From Actinoalloteichus fjordicus (GTDB lineage Bacteria > Actinomycetota > Actinomycetes > Mycobacteriales > Pseudonocardiaceae), in the NCBI RefSeq assembly GCF_001941625.1, contig NZ_CP016076.1, positions 3,224,001 to 3,288,000 of the forward strand: DNA of 64,000 bases, given 5' to 3'. Below the pieces are notes generated by a model, which was not told the DNA's origin, searched no databases, and worked only from the letters and a program-made list of their open reading frames with translations. Position numbers and translations under genes: made by a program. Shown piece after piece: positions 44,478 through 53,091 of the stretch; within the stretch, counting starts at the first letter, position 1, and every line of letters begins with the position of its first letter.

Positions 44478-44826
44478 TGCGGTGGGGTGTCAGCTCGCGT
44501 CATCCTGGACGGACGGTCGAACCCGAGGTCACGCACTGCGCCCGGCACACCCGTTCGTGACGGGACTGCCACGGACCTCACGCGCGGTCGTCGTGCTGCC
44601 ATCCGTCGACCGGGGAGTCGGAGCGACTCGATACGGCGGTATCGGCGTCGAGAGCGATCGAAGCGACCCTTCCGTTGCCTGCCGCACAGCCTCGGGGAGG
44701 ACGGCGCTGATCGCCGGGTGCTCCCCAAGGCCGTCGACGTCGGGCCTGCGGCGATGAACCAGGCCGCCGCGACATACGCCGCACCGCGAGCGGTGCACCA
44801 GAACGCGCGGTGCATCGGCGCGCTGG
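44478..44826. other. 349-bp spacer without a recognisable gene
   Basis: Lies between the ends of the convergent DUF2945 and aldehyde dehydrogenase genes. All frames are Arg-rich chance translations; I see no repeat or strong hairpin. Confidence 0.4.
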
Positions 44827-46320
44827 TCAGAGACGCATCATGACCGCCTTGGTCTCGGTGTAGGCGTCCAGGACGTCGGTGCCGTGTTCGCGACCGATGC
44901 CGGACTCCTTGAAGCCTCCGAAGGGCATGGTGCCGCTGGTCATCTCGCCCCAGGTGTTGACCCAGACCGTGCCGACGCGCAACGCCGCGGCGGTGCGGTG
45001 CGCGGTGGACAGATCGCGAGTCCAGACGGAGGCGGAGAGGCCGTACACCGTGTCGTCACCCAGCCGGACGGCGTCGTCGGCGTCGGTGAAGGACATGATC
45101 GCCGCCACCGGACCGAAGATCTCCTCCTGCGCGATGCGCATGTCGTTGGTGACGTTCTCGATCAGGGTCGGCGGAAGGAACAGCCCGGTCTCACCGAGGG
45201 GTCGACCGCCGAGAGCGATACGGGCGCCGTCCTCGCGTGCCACGTCGAAGTAGGAGACGACCCGGTCGAAGTGCTCTCGGTGGGCGATCGGCCCCATGAC
45301 GGTGTCGGGATGGAACGGATCACCGGGAACGTAACGGCCGAGCTCCTCGGCCAGGAGTTCGCCGAACTGCTCTCGGACCGGCTCTTGGACGAGGACGCGA
45401 GTGCCGGAGACACAGCCCTGGCCGCTGCCGCCGCAGAACGCCAGTGCCGCCGTCGCCGCGGCGGCCCGCAGGTCCGCATCGGCGAACACGATGGTCGGCG
45501 ACTTGCCGCCCAGTTCGAGGGTGACCCGGGTGAGGGTGTCCGCCGAGGCCGTCAGGATGCGCTTGCCGACCGGCCCCGATCCGGTGAAGGAGACCTTGTC
45601 CACACCAGGGTGCGCGACGAGGGCGGCGCCGGTGACGGGCCCGGTGCCGGTGACGACGTTGACCACTCCGGCGGGCAGGTCCGTCTCGGCGAGCAGCGCC
45701 GCGAACCGCAGCGCGCTCAGGGGACTCTGCTCGGCGGGCTTCAGGACCACGGTGTTGCCGGTGGCCAGCGCGGGCGCGAGCTTCCACGACGTCTGGAGCA
45801 TGGGGCCGTTCCAGGCGGTGATCGCCGCGACGACCCCGAGCGGCTGCCGCAGGACATAGTCCAGTCGGGACGGGTCCCCGGGGCCGGTCTGGCCGTAGAT
45901 CTTGGTGGGCCAGCCCGCGTAGTGGCGGAACACCTCCACCGCGTGGTCGACCATCAGCAGGCTCCCCGCCAGCGGAGCACCCATGTCGAGGGTGTCCAGC
46001 GTCGCGAGTTCCTCGCGGTGCGCCTCGATGACGTCGGCGATCTGGAACAGCAGTCTGCTCCGGGCCTGTGGGCTGATCGCCGACCACGACGGGGCCTCGA
46101 ACGCGGCCCGCGCCGAGGCGACGGCGGCGTCCACGTCGGCGGTGCCTGCGGCCGAGATCGCGGTCAGCACCGTCTCGGTGGTCGGATCGATCGTCGGGAA
46201 GGTCTCCTGAGTCTGTGCAGGCCGCAGGCGCCCGCCGATGAACAGGCCGTGCGGGCCGTCGTCGAGGAACGCGGGGCGAGGTCGCGGGGTCGCCGCGTCG
46301 AGGAACGGGGGAGTGGTCAC
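44827..46320 (-). CDS. NAD(P)-dependent aldehyde dehydrogenase
   Basis: A 497-residue ALDH superfamily enzyme of normal length. The oxyanion Asn is N171 (TAWNGPM), the cofactor Lys K194 (LKPAEQSP), the general base Glu E269 (LELGGKSP) and the nucleophile Cys C303 (GQGCVSGTR). GSGPVGKRI is the cofactor loop. It oxidises an aldehyde to a carboxylic acid; the best fit is the betaine/general aldehyde dehydrogenase group. It lies next to an eliminase-type radical enzyme, a type that often makes aldehydes, but a different orientation and a gap make a pathway link speculative. It is divergent from the XRE regulator at 46470. Confidence 0.9.
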   Translation of the reverse strand: MTTPPFLDAATPRPRPAFLDDGPHGLFIGGRLRPAQTQETFPTIDPTTETVLTAISAAGTADVDAAVASARAAFEAPSWSAISPQARSRLLFQIADVIEAHREELATLDTLDMGAPLAGSLLMVDHAVEVFRHYAGWPTKIYGQTGPGDPSRLDYVLRQPLGVVAAITAWNGPMLQTSWKLAPALATGNTVVLKPAEQSPLSALRFAALLAETDLPAGVVNVVTGTGPVTGAALVAHPGVDKVSFTGSGPVGKRILTASADTLTRVTLELGGKSPTIVFADADLRAAAATAALAFCGGSGQGCVSGTRVLVQEPVREQFGELLAEELGRYVPGDPFHPDTVMGPIAHREHFDRVVSYFDVAREDGARIALGGRPLGETGLFLPPTLIENVTNDMRIAQEEIFGPVAAIMSFTDADDAVRLGDDTVYGLSASVWTRDLSTAHRTAAALRVGTVWVNTWGEMTSGTMPFGGFKESGIGREHGTDVLDAYTETKAVMMRL

Positions 46321-46469
46321 GACGTCTCCAGGTGGTGCGAGCTGGGCGGATCGGGCCGGAATCGGGTTCGCGGCTCGACGTCGACTCTGCGGACCTCTGG
46401 CCGACGCCGGGTCGGCACTTCCTGCCTAGGAACGCCGGTCCCACCCACGGCGGGGCAGGCGAGAGGACA

Positions 46470-47396
46470 GTGGCGGGTGTGGACGACAGAGACACCCGTG
46501 AGTTCGCCGAGTTCCTCCGCGCGCGCCGTGCCCGCCTGCGTCCACAGGACGTCGGGCTCGAACCGGGTCCGCGCCGCAAGGTCGTCGGCCTGCGCCGGGA
46601 GGAACTGGCCCTGCTGGCCGGGGTGAGCACCGACTACTACCAGCGCATGGAGCAGGGCAGGCATCTTCGGCCCTCTGACGAGGTGCTCGACGCGCTGGCC
46701 AGGGCCTTGGCGCTGACCGACGACGAGACTCGGCACCTGCACACCCTCGCGCGCGCCGTCCGACGTCCGGTGCGGCCCGAACGCAGCAGGCGGTCACCGG
46801 AGCAGGTGCCCGAGACGACTCGACGACTGCTGCACACCATGAGCGGACCCGCGATGGTGTTGGGGCGTCATCTCGACGTACTCGCCTGGAACCCGTTGGC
46901 AGGCGCCCTCTTCGGCGGCCTGGACGGGTCCGCCCGCCACGAGCGGAACGTGTTGACGGCGTTGTTCCACCACCCGGATGCCCGGGAGGTCTGCCCGGAC
47001 TGGGAGGCCAGTGCCATCGAGTACATCGGAATGCTGCGTGCCTCGGTCGCCGCCGATCCGGATCACCCTCGAGCCCGCAGGCTGGTCGGCGACCTGAGCG
47101 TCCGCAGCCAGGACTTCCGGCGGCTCTGGGCTCGGCACGACGTTCGGGAGCAGACCCGAGGCACCAAGACCTTCCGGCATCCGATGGTCGGCGGGCTGAC
47201 GCTGGACTGGGACGCCTATCCGCTGCCGGGGCGCCCCGGACCGGTGCTCATGGCCTATACCGCCGTTCCGGACAGCGCCGATGCCGAGCGGCTGCAACTG
47301 TTGGCAGGACTGCTCTCCCCGCCGCCGACACCGTCCCGAGGAGTCGCCACCGAGGTCCTCGGGCTCGGCCCGCGGGTCGGCTCCGAACGGGACTGA
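46470..47396 (+). CDS. XRE-family regulator with MmyB-like ligand-binding domain
   Basis: A 308-residue protein. The N-terminal helix-turn-helix is VGLRREELALLAGVSTDYYQRMEQGRHLRPSDEVLDALARAL (about residues 30-72). The C-terminal MmyB-like PAS-type domain shows VLGRHLDVLAWNPLAGALFGG, ARRLVGDLSVRSQDFRRLWARHDV and HPMVGGLTLDW. This class is abundant in actinomycetes and usually controls an adjacent divergent oxidoreductase gene, here probably the aldehyde dehydrogenase 150 bp away. The GTG at 46470 or the next GTG at 46479 may be the true start; GAGAGGA lies close upstream. Confidence 0.85.
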   Translation: MAGVDDRDTREFAEFLRARRARLRPQDVGLEPGPRRKVVGLRREELALLAGVSTDYYQRMEQGRHLRPSDEVLDALARALALTDDETRHLHTLARAVRRPVRPERSRRSPEQVPETTRRLLHTMSGPAMVLGRHLDVLAWNPLAGALFGGLDGSARHERNVLTALFHHPDAREVCPDWEASAIEYIGMLRASVAADPDHPRARRLVGDLSVRSQDFRRLWARHDVREQTRGTKTFRHPMVGGLTLDWDAYPLPGRPGPVLMAYTAVPDSADAERLQLLAGLLSPPPTPSRGVATEVLGLGPRVGSERD

Positions 47397-47819
47397 ACCG
47401 CACCCGGAACAGGCGACACGGTCCGACGTGGCCTCTTCTCGGGCTGGACGGTTCCTGGCAGCCGGGGTGGCCGATCGGGGCCGCGCATCGGTGTACGAAC
47501 CGGAGCCCGAGTGCCGACGCCGGTGACCTGTCGTGTTCGTACGGCGACTGGCGGGTGTCCGCATCGCACCCGACGGAGGTCTCCGGCGACGGTCCGGACA
47601 CAGAACGCCGTCGAATCGTTCGAACCGGGCTGTTCGGCAGGCCGACCGTGAGAGGCTCCCGCTCGAGCGCAGGTCAGGTGCCTTGCTCCGCCGAGACGCC
47701 AGGCGTCGCCGGTGTGCGAACAGCCGAGCGTCGTCGTGGGCCGACGGGTTGATCGCGGGTGAACTCGGTTCAGCGCAGCGGTACTCGACTGCGCTGCGCG
47801 ACCCTGGGGTGGAGGTGAC
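47397..47819. other. 423-bp spacer before the three-gene membrane operon
   Basis: No recognisable gene. GGAGGTGA at 47811-47818 is a strong ribosome binding site for the following GTG; the operon promoter was not identified with confidence. Confidence 0.4.
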
Positions 47820-48128
47820 GTGTCCTTGAGCTGGCTGATCTGGCCTGTCGGTGTGGTGGTGCTGCTCGCCGCAGGCTTCGCCTCGGCGCTGCTGCCCCGA
47901 TCACGGGGCAGGCGGCAGCGACGACGGCTGTCCTGGTCCACGGCACGGGCGGCGATCGCGAGCGCGGCCGTGAGCCGGGACGCTGCCGTCACGCGGGTCC
48001 CGGAGGCGGAGGACCTGCTCCTGCGCGCCGAGCTGATCGCCGCCGAGCACGGCGGGGTGGCGGCGGCGTCGACGGCGACGGAACACGCCCGACGGGCGGA
48101 CCGGCTGTGGCGGGGTGAGCGACCGTGA
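47820..48128 (+). CDS. small single-pass membrane protein, first gene of a three-gene operon
   Basis: A 102-residue protein starting at GTG 47820 behind GGAGGTGA. Residues 4-26 (SWLIWPVGVVVLLAAGFASALLP) form one membrane helix, followed by a strongly basic RSRGRRQRRR stretch that should stay in the cytoplasm. The rest is an Ala/Glu-rich helical tail. I do not recognise a function; actinobacterial genomes carry similar short proteins of unknown function. Its stop overlaps the GTG of the next gene (GTGA at 48125-48128), implying coupled translation with the two larger membrane proteins downstream. Confidence 0.75.
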   Translation: MSLSWLIWPVGVVVLLAAGFASALLPRSRGRRQRRRLSWSTARAAIASAAVSRDAAVTRVPEAEDLLLRAELIAAEHGGVAAASTATEHARRADRLWRGERP

Positions 48129-49504
48129 TCGGACGAGTGCTGTCCCGGTGGCATGGCGCGCTGCGATGGGGCGCGCTCGCCGCCGCCGCCGTCATCCTCA
48201 TCGTCTTCCTCTTCGCCCAGCAGCAGCGCATCGACGTCAGTTACGGGCAGTCGCCCTCCTCGTCGACTCCCGTCGAGGAGGGCTCGGCGGGGGAACTCGG
48301 CGACGTGGGAGTCCCTTCCGTCGAGGAGATGACGGAGCTGGTGCGAGCCGACCCGGTGGTGCGGCTGCCCGGCTCGATCGCCGAGTGGGACCAGACCCGG
48401 GTCGATGAGGCGATCGGCGACTCCGACGTGCGCATCCTCGTCGCACCCCCCGGCCTCGACGAGGCGGAGCAGGACAGGGTGCGCGAGGTGGAGAACGCGA
48501 CGATCCGGGTGCTGGGCACCGAGGTGTCCGGCGGGATGTACGGGGTGTCGACCACCACCCTGCCGGAGTGGCAGGTCCAGTTCGCCACCGGAGACGTGAC
48601 GGGCATGCTGATCGCCCTGATCGCCGCGTTGCAGGAGGAGCCGAGCCCCGATGAGCCCGGCGATCCGCTCGAGGTGCGGGAGCCGAGCGAGGCGGAGCTG
48701 GCCGAGGTCGCGGCCGACCTGCGCGCGAGCGGGGTGTACATCGCCGAGGGTGCGACGTTGACCGACGTCCCGGCGGAGGCCTCGGCATCGGCGTTCCCGG
48801 ACGGCGCCCTGTACGTCGCCTTTCCCCGGCAGTCCTTCGGGGAGCCGATGGCGCGGTACGGACCCGCGCTCGCGGAGCTCTTCCCCGACACCTCGATCGT
48901 GGTGATGTACGGCTATTGGATCGAGTACCACGGCCCTGGCGCCGAGGACTTCGGCGACGTGGTCGCGGCGAGCGTCTACAGCCGGTTCCAAGAGCGCATC
49001 AGCACCTACGCCTACCCCCAGCGCAACATCCTCTTCGTCTACCTGAACCGGGTGACCGACGTGCGGTATGCGGGACTGTTCGATCGCCCGCTGCCGTACC
49101 AGCCCTTCGATCCGCTGCGGGTCGCGCTGCCCGCCCTGCCGTGGCTGTTCGTGGTCTGCGTCCTGGCATTCCTCGTGTTGTCGTCTCGGCTGCTGCGGCG
49201 GCCGGTCTCGGCCGGAACAGCCGCAGGCGACCGGGTCCGCCACACCGCCGCGCCCGCCAGGCTGGCCGGCCTCACCACCCTGGCCGTCGAGGTGTCCGCG
49301 CTGACCGACGAGACGAGCGATCCCTCGCTGACCAGGGGGATCAGTCAACTCCATGCCGCGCGCGAGGCGTTAAGGCAGAACCTGCCGGAGCGGCACGTCC
49401 ACGAGCTGCTGGACAAGGCCGAGGTCGAGTTCGACGACACCGCCACGGCGATGGGGCGAGACGACTATCGGCCCGACGACTATCTGCAGGGCAGGCCGGT
49501 ATGA
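48125..49504 (+). CDS. membrane protein of unknown function, second gene of the operon
   Basis: A 459-residue protein from GTG 48125. One membrane helix lies near the N-terminus (residues 14-33, LRWGALAAAAVILIVFLFAQ). About 300 acidic residues follow, predicted outside, then a second helix near residues 340-362 (LPALPWLFVVCVLAFLVLSSRLL) and a cytoplasmic helical tail ending DDYLQGRPV. The outer part has alternating alpha/beta character (VRILVAPPGLDEAEQDRVREV, ALYVAFPRQSFGEPMARYG) but no family I recognise. It is coupled by overlaps to both neighbours (GTGA before, ATGA after). The layout suggests a membrane complex with a large extracellular domain. Confidence 0.75.
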   Translation: MIGRVLSRWHGALRWGALAAAAVILIVFLFAQQQRIDVSYGQSPSSSTPVEEGSAGELGDVGVPSVEEMTELVRADPVVRLPGSIAEWDQTRVDEAIGDSDVRILVAPPGLDEAEQDRVREVENATIRVLGTEVSGGMYGVSTTTLPEWQVQFATGDVTGMLIALIAALQEEPSPDEPGDPLEVREPSEAELAEVAADLRASGVYIAEGATLTDVPAEASASAFPDGALYVAFPRQSFGEPMARYGPALAELFPDTSIVVMYGYWIEYHGPGAEDFGDVVAASVYSRFQERISTYAYPQRNILFVYLNRVTDVRYAGLFDRPLPYQPFDPLRVALPALPWLFVVCVLAFLVLSSRLLRRPVSAGTAAGDRVRHTAAPARLAGLTTLAVEVSALTDETSDPSLTRGISQLHAAREALRQNLPERHVHELLDKAEVEFDDTATAMGRDDYRPDDYLQGRPV

Positions 49505-50457
49505 GGCGGCGTCACGGGTTCTCCGACTCACGGTTCACGCTCGCCGTCCTCGGCCTGCTGATCCTCGCGGGCTGGGCACTCTGGTCCGGCGGCATCCTCG
49601 ACGGTCCCCTCGCCAGGGACCTTCGCACCTCCTCGGTCTACGCGGCACCCGGCGTCGAGTTGGACGAGGACGCTGCGGAGCGGATCCTCGGCAATCGCCG
49701 GGTGGCGGTGGGGGTCCTGGAGCCCGGAGCCGATCTGCGGGAGGGCTGTCACAGCGTGCGCGGCGCGGCCAACGGCACCGTGGTGCTGATGATCAGTCGG
49801 GACGACGACGAGTTCGCCACCTATGGCTGCGCGCTGCTTCCCGACGCCGATGACGAGAACTTCGGCCGGGCGTTCGTCGCGGAGATGACGATCGGCAGCG
49901 GCATCGACCAGTTCGTCGACCAGCCGTTGGAGGCGATGAAGCTCATCGCGATCAACTATGACGGGCTGGTGCGGGCCGGGACCGTACCGGACGGTGCGCG
50001 GACCATCAGTCCGTCGTTACCCCGGTACCTCGTCGCGGGCGCGGCGGTCGCGGCGGTCGTGCTCGGCTCCGCACTGGTGTACGTGACCGCCTATCGGACG
50101 GGTCGGTCTGCGGTGCTGCGGCGGGGTCGTCGGGAGGCGGTCGACGACGCACGCAGCGAGCTGACCGCTGCCGCGAGCGTCCTGGCGGGGCAGATTCTCG
50201 AACTCGACAGGCAGTACGTCCTGGTCACGGGCGGCTCGGGGCGCGGCAAGGCGCCGGTCTCCCGACAGACCGCGGCGCAACGACGGGAGTTCGCCGCCCG
50301 GTACCGGCGGGTGGTCTCGGACTACACCGAACTGCTCACCGAGATCACGAGACTGGACGCGGGGTCGGGCCGGAACGTCGAGCAGCTGGTGGCGCGGGTG
50401 GAGGCGATGACCGCGCGGTGTCGGTCCCTGGCCTTCCTGCGGGTGCGCGACCGCTGA
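49501..50457 (+). CDS. membrane protein of unknown function, third gene of the operon
   Basis: A 318-residue protein, topologically a smaller version of its upstream neighbour: an N-terminal helix (residues 11-30, FTLAVLGLLILAGWALWSGG), an outer domain of about 140 residues (VAVGVLEPGADLREGCHSVRG, TVVLMISRDDDEFATYGCALL), a second helix near 180-202 (LVAGAAVAAVVLGSALVYVTAY) and a cytoplasmic helical tail rich in Arg/Glu. Two cysteines in the outer domain (about residues 83 and 103) could form a disulfide. ATG 49501 overlaps the preceding TGA. The similar topology suggests the two larger proteins are partners or ancient paralogues. Confidence 0.75.
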   Translation: MRRRHGFSDSRFTLAVLGLLILAGWALWSGGILDGPLARDLRTSSVYAAPGVELDEDAAERILGNRRVAVGVLEPGADLREGCHSVRGAANGTVVLMISRDDDEFATYGCALLPDADDENFGRAFVAEMTIGSGIDQFVDQPLEAMKLIAINYDGLVRAGTVPDGARTISPSLPRYLVAGAAVAAVVLGSALVYVTAYRTGRSAVLRRGRREAVDDARSELTAAASVLAGQILELDRQYVLVTGGSGRGKAPVSRQTAAQRREFAARYRRVVSDYTELLTEITRLDAGSGRNVEQLVARVEAMTARCRSLAFLRVRDR

Positions 50458-50466
50458 GGACGTCGA

Positions 50467-50495
50467 GCCCCGCGACCGGTCTTCGGGTGCGGGGC
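50467..50495 (+). terminator. hairpin after the three-gene operon
   Basis: GCCCCGC (50467-50473) pairs with GCGGGGC (50489-50495), with partial extension inside the loop, 9 bp after the last stop codon. Confidence 0.55.
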
Positions 50496-51044
50496 GGCGT
50501 CGCCCTGCCACCCCGCCGCTCGGCAGGCCGCGAGTCTCGCCTCCTCGGCGGCCGTCGTCGACGGACGATCTCCTCCGGAGTCGACGCGCAGGGCCGGGCC
50601 GGGTGCCCCTGCGCAGTGGTTGCATCGTCGACGGCTGCGGCGGTGGGCGACGAGACTCGCACGGCGGGTCGCGGTCACGCTCGGCCGAGCCTGCCGACGG
50701 CGTCTCCGCTCCCGCGTCTCGGGTGGAGCCGACGATCCTCTGATGGGCGGCGGGGAACCGCACGGCCACGACACCAGCCCGGCATCGGCCCCGCCCGGTC
50801 CGCGCGGCTTTCGTGACTCTCACCCGTCGTCGGGCCGACTCCGGAGGCCAGGTCGACATCGGACGGATGACGCGCGGTGGTTCCCTTCCCGCTGGTGACC
50901 GGGTAGGGATGGGGGAGAAGTCGCCGCGATTTCCCACCCGTGTCTTCGGGGGTTCACGTCCTCGCTCGGTTCGGCCGATTGGCTCTGTTCCGGCCGGTAC
51001 CCACCGGGTACAGGCCCTCGGAGGTTTCCGACAGGAACGAGACG
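50496..51044. other. 549-bp spacer upstream of the alkaline phosphatase gene
   Basis: No gene recognised. GTTCACG at about 50951 is one half-unit of the direct repeats bound by PhoP in actinomycetes, but I cannot make out the required second unit, so phosphate control remains open. Confidence 0.4.
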
Positions 51045-52940
51045 ATGACGAAACGCACCCCCAGACGTCTGCTCTCCCTTGCAGGCGCAGGCATCACCAT
51101 GGTCGGTCTGACCCTGAGCGCGACGAGTCCCGCGCTGGCGGACTCCGACGGGCCGAAGAACATCATCATCCTCATCGGCGACGGCATGGGCTACAACCAT
51201 GTCGACGCCGCGAGCCTCTACGAACACGGCACGAGCAACCACCAGGTGGCCGTGGACCCGGCCGCCGGGACCATCGAGCATCTGCCGGGCACGCCGTCCC
51301 AGGTGTACGAGTCCTTTCCCGTTCAGGTCGGCATGTCCACGCACGCCGCCAACGGGCGGGCGGAGTACGACCCGACCGCGGCCTGGTCGGACTTCGACTG
51401 GATCTCCGAGGGCGCGACCGACTCGGCTGCGGCGGGCACCGCCCTGGCCACCGGCGTCAAGACGAACAACGGCGTCCTGGGCCTCGACACCGAGGGCAAC
51501 GCCGTCAAGAACGTCGCCGAGCGTGCCGCCGAGATCGACAAGGCCACCGGCGTCGTGACCTCGGTGCAGTTCTCCCACGCCACCCCGGCGTCCTGGGGAG
51601 CGCACAACGGCAATCGCAACGCCCTGCACGACATCTCCGACGAGATGATCGCCGGGCCGCTGGACGTGATCGTCGGTGCGGGTCACCCGCTCTACGACGA
51701 CGACAACCAGCTGTTGGACACGCCGCGCCACGACTACCTGAGCGAGCGCAGCTGGAACCGACTGCAGGACGGCCAGACCGGTTTCGAGCTGGTCGAGGAC
51801 AAGGCGGACTTCGAGGCGATCGCGGCGGGCGAGCGGCTGCCGGAGAAGTACCTCGGCCTGACCCAGGTCGCCTCCACCCTTCAGCAGGCGCGCTCCGGTG
51901 ACGTCGACGGGGTGCTGCCCTTCGAGGTCCCGGCCAACGACGTCCCCGATCTGCCGACGCTGACCCAGGGCGCGCTCAACGTCCTCGGCCAGGACGAGGA
52001 CGGCCTGTTCCTGATGGTGGAGGGCGGGGCCATCGACTGGACCGGTCACGCCAACGAGACGACCCGCAACATCGAGGAGACGGTCGACTTCAACCGCGCG
52101 GTCGAGACCGTCGTGGACTGGGTCGAGACCGAGAGCAGCTGGGACGAGACCCTCGTCATCGTGACCGCCGACCACGAGACCGGCTACCTCGACGGCAGCC
52201 GGTCCGACCCGACCTGGACGCCGATCACCGGAGCCAAGGGACAGCTTCCCGACCAGGCATGGTTCTCCGGCAACCACACGAATCAGCTCGTCCCGCTCTT
52301 CGCCAAGGGCGCGGGTTCGGACGCCCTGGCCGCCTCGGCCACCGGGACCGACCCGGTGCGCGGTGCCTACCTGGACAACATCGACGTCGCTCGGGTGGCG
52401 TTCGAGGCCTGGGGGTATGCGGACGGACCCGAGGACGACGGCATCCCGATGCGGGCCACCGTGCCGGGGCAGGACGCTTCCGAGCCGGGCAGGCTGACCC
52501 TGTCGGTCGCCGACTACGGCGACGCGATCCAGCTCGGCGAGGCCCGCAACGCGGGCGACCGGCTCCGTTCCACCGGCACCCTGCCGACCGTGTCGGTCAC
52601 TGACTCACGGCCTCAGGACATGGTGGGCGACGGCGGCTGGACGGTCACCGGCCGTTCGGCGGCGCTCACCTCGGGCCCGCAGGTGATCCGCGCCGGGCAC
52701 GTCGGCTGGACGCCCGGCCTGGTCACCGAGAAGCCGGGCGTGACCGTCGGTTCCCCGGTGTCGACGGTGCTCGACGGCGGCCCCGGCCTCGCCGAGTCCT
52801 CGACGCTCGCCTCCGCGGTCGCCGACGCTCGGTTCGGCACCACCGAGATCAGCGCGGACCTCGCGCTGGAGGTGCCGGTCGACACCCGAGCAGGCGACTA
52901 CGAGGGCAGCCTGACCGTGTCGCTCTTCCCCGTCGACTGA
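51045..52940 (+). CDS. secreted alkaline phosphatase with C-terminal WxL-like domain
   Basis: A 631-residue secreted protein. The signal peptide ends at SPALA (residue 32). The alkaline phosphatase domain starts KNIIILIGDGMGYNHVDAA with the first metal Asp46. GATDSAAAGTALATGVKT carries the phosphoserine nucleophile Ser127, LMVEGGAIDWTGH the next metal ligands, and VTADHETGYLDG the last. From about residue 482 a beta-sandwich follows with GDGGWTVTGRSA, HVGWTP and a closing AGDYEGSLTVSLFPV, the pattern of a WxL domain that in Gram-positive bacteria binds the cell wall. ATG 51045 was chosen for AGGAA upstream. The fusion would hold the phosphatase at the cell surface. Confidence 0.87.
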   Translation: MTKRTPRRLLSLAGAGITMVGLTLSATSPALADSDGPKNIIILIGDGMGYNHVDAASLYEHGTSNHQVAVDPAAGTIEHLPGTPSQVYESFPVQVGMSTHAANGRAEYDPTAAWSDFDWISEGATDSAAAGTALATGVKTNNGVLGLDTEGNAVKNVAERAAEIDKATGVVTSVQFSHATPASWGAHNGNRNALHDISDEMIAGPLDVIVGAGHPLYDDDNQLLDTPRHDYLSERSWNRLQDGQTGFELVEDKADFEAIAAGERLPEKYLGLTQVASTLQQARSGDVDGVLPFEVPANDVPDLPTLTQGALNVLGQDEDGLFLMVEGGAIDWTGHANETTRNIEETVDFNRAVETVVDWVETESSWDETLVIVTADHETGYLDGSRSDPTWTPITGAKGQLPDQAWFSGNHTNQLVPLFAKGAGSDALAASATGTDPVRGAYLDNIDVARVAFEAWGYADGPEDDGIPMRATVPGQDASEPGRLTLSVADYGDAIQLGEARNAGDRLRSTGTLPTVSVTDSRPQDMVGDGGWTVTGRSAALTSGPQVIRAGHVGWTPGLVTEKPGVTVGSPVSTVLDGGPGLAESSTLASAVADARFGTTEISADLALEVPVDTRAGDYEGSLTVSLFPVD

Positions 52941-52995
52941 CCTGGCGGATTCCTCGTCGATCTCCTCGGCGAGGCCGTCTCCCCGATGCACTCTT

Positions 52996-53030
52996 CAGCC
53001 GTCGACGGTCCTCGGGTCCGTCGACGGCTG
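52996..53030. terminator. strong hairpin after the alkaline phosphatase gene
   Basis: A perfect 13-bp stem, 52996-53008 with 53018-53030, and a 9-base loop, 56 bp after the stop codon. It separates the phosphatase from the DUF916-like gene, so the second gene may be expressed by partial read-through or from its own promoter. Confidence 0.7.
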
Positions 53031-53091
53031 GGGATGTCGATTCTTCCTCTCGCCCGCTCCGCAGGGCGCTCCCGGAGAAGGACACGCCCTG

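Noticed and set aside
47255-49354. A 699-codon frame on the reverse strand across the XRE gene end and the membrane operon
   Set aside because: It is antisense to coupled genes with good ribosome sites, its composition is Gln/Arg/His-rich, and it has no recognisable domain.
50941-51000. A PhoP box before the alkaline phosphatase gene
   Set aside because: Only one GTTCAC-like unit is visible; the needed second 11-bp unit is not.
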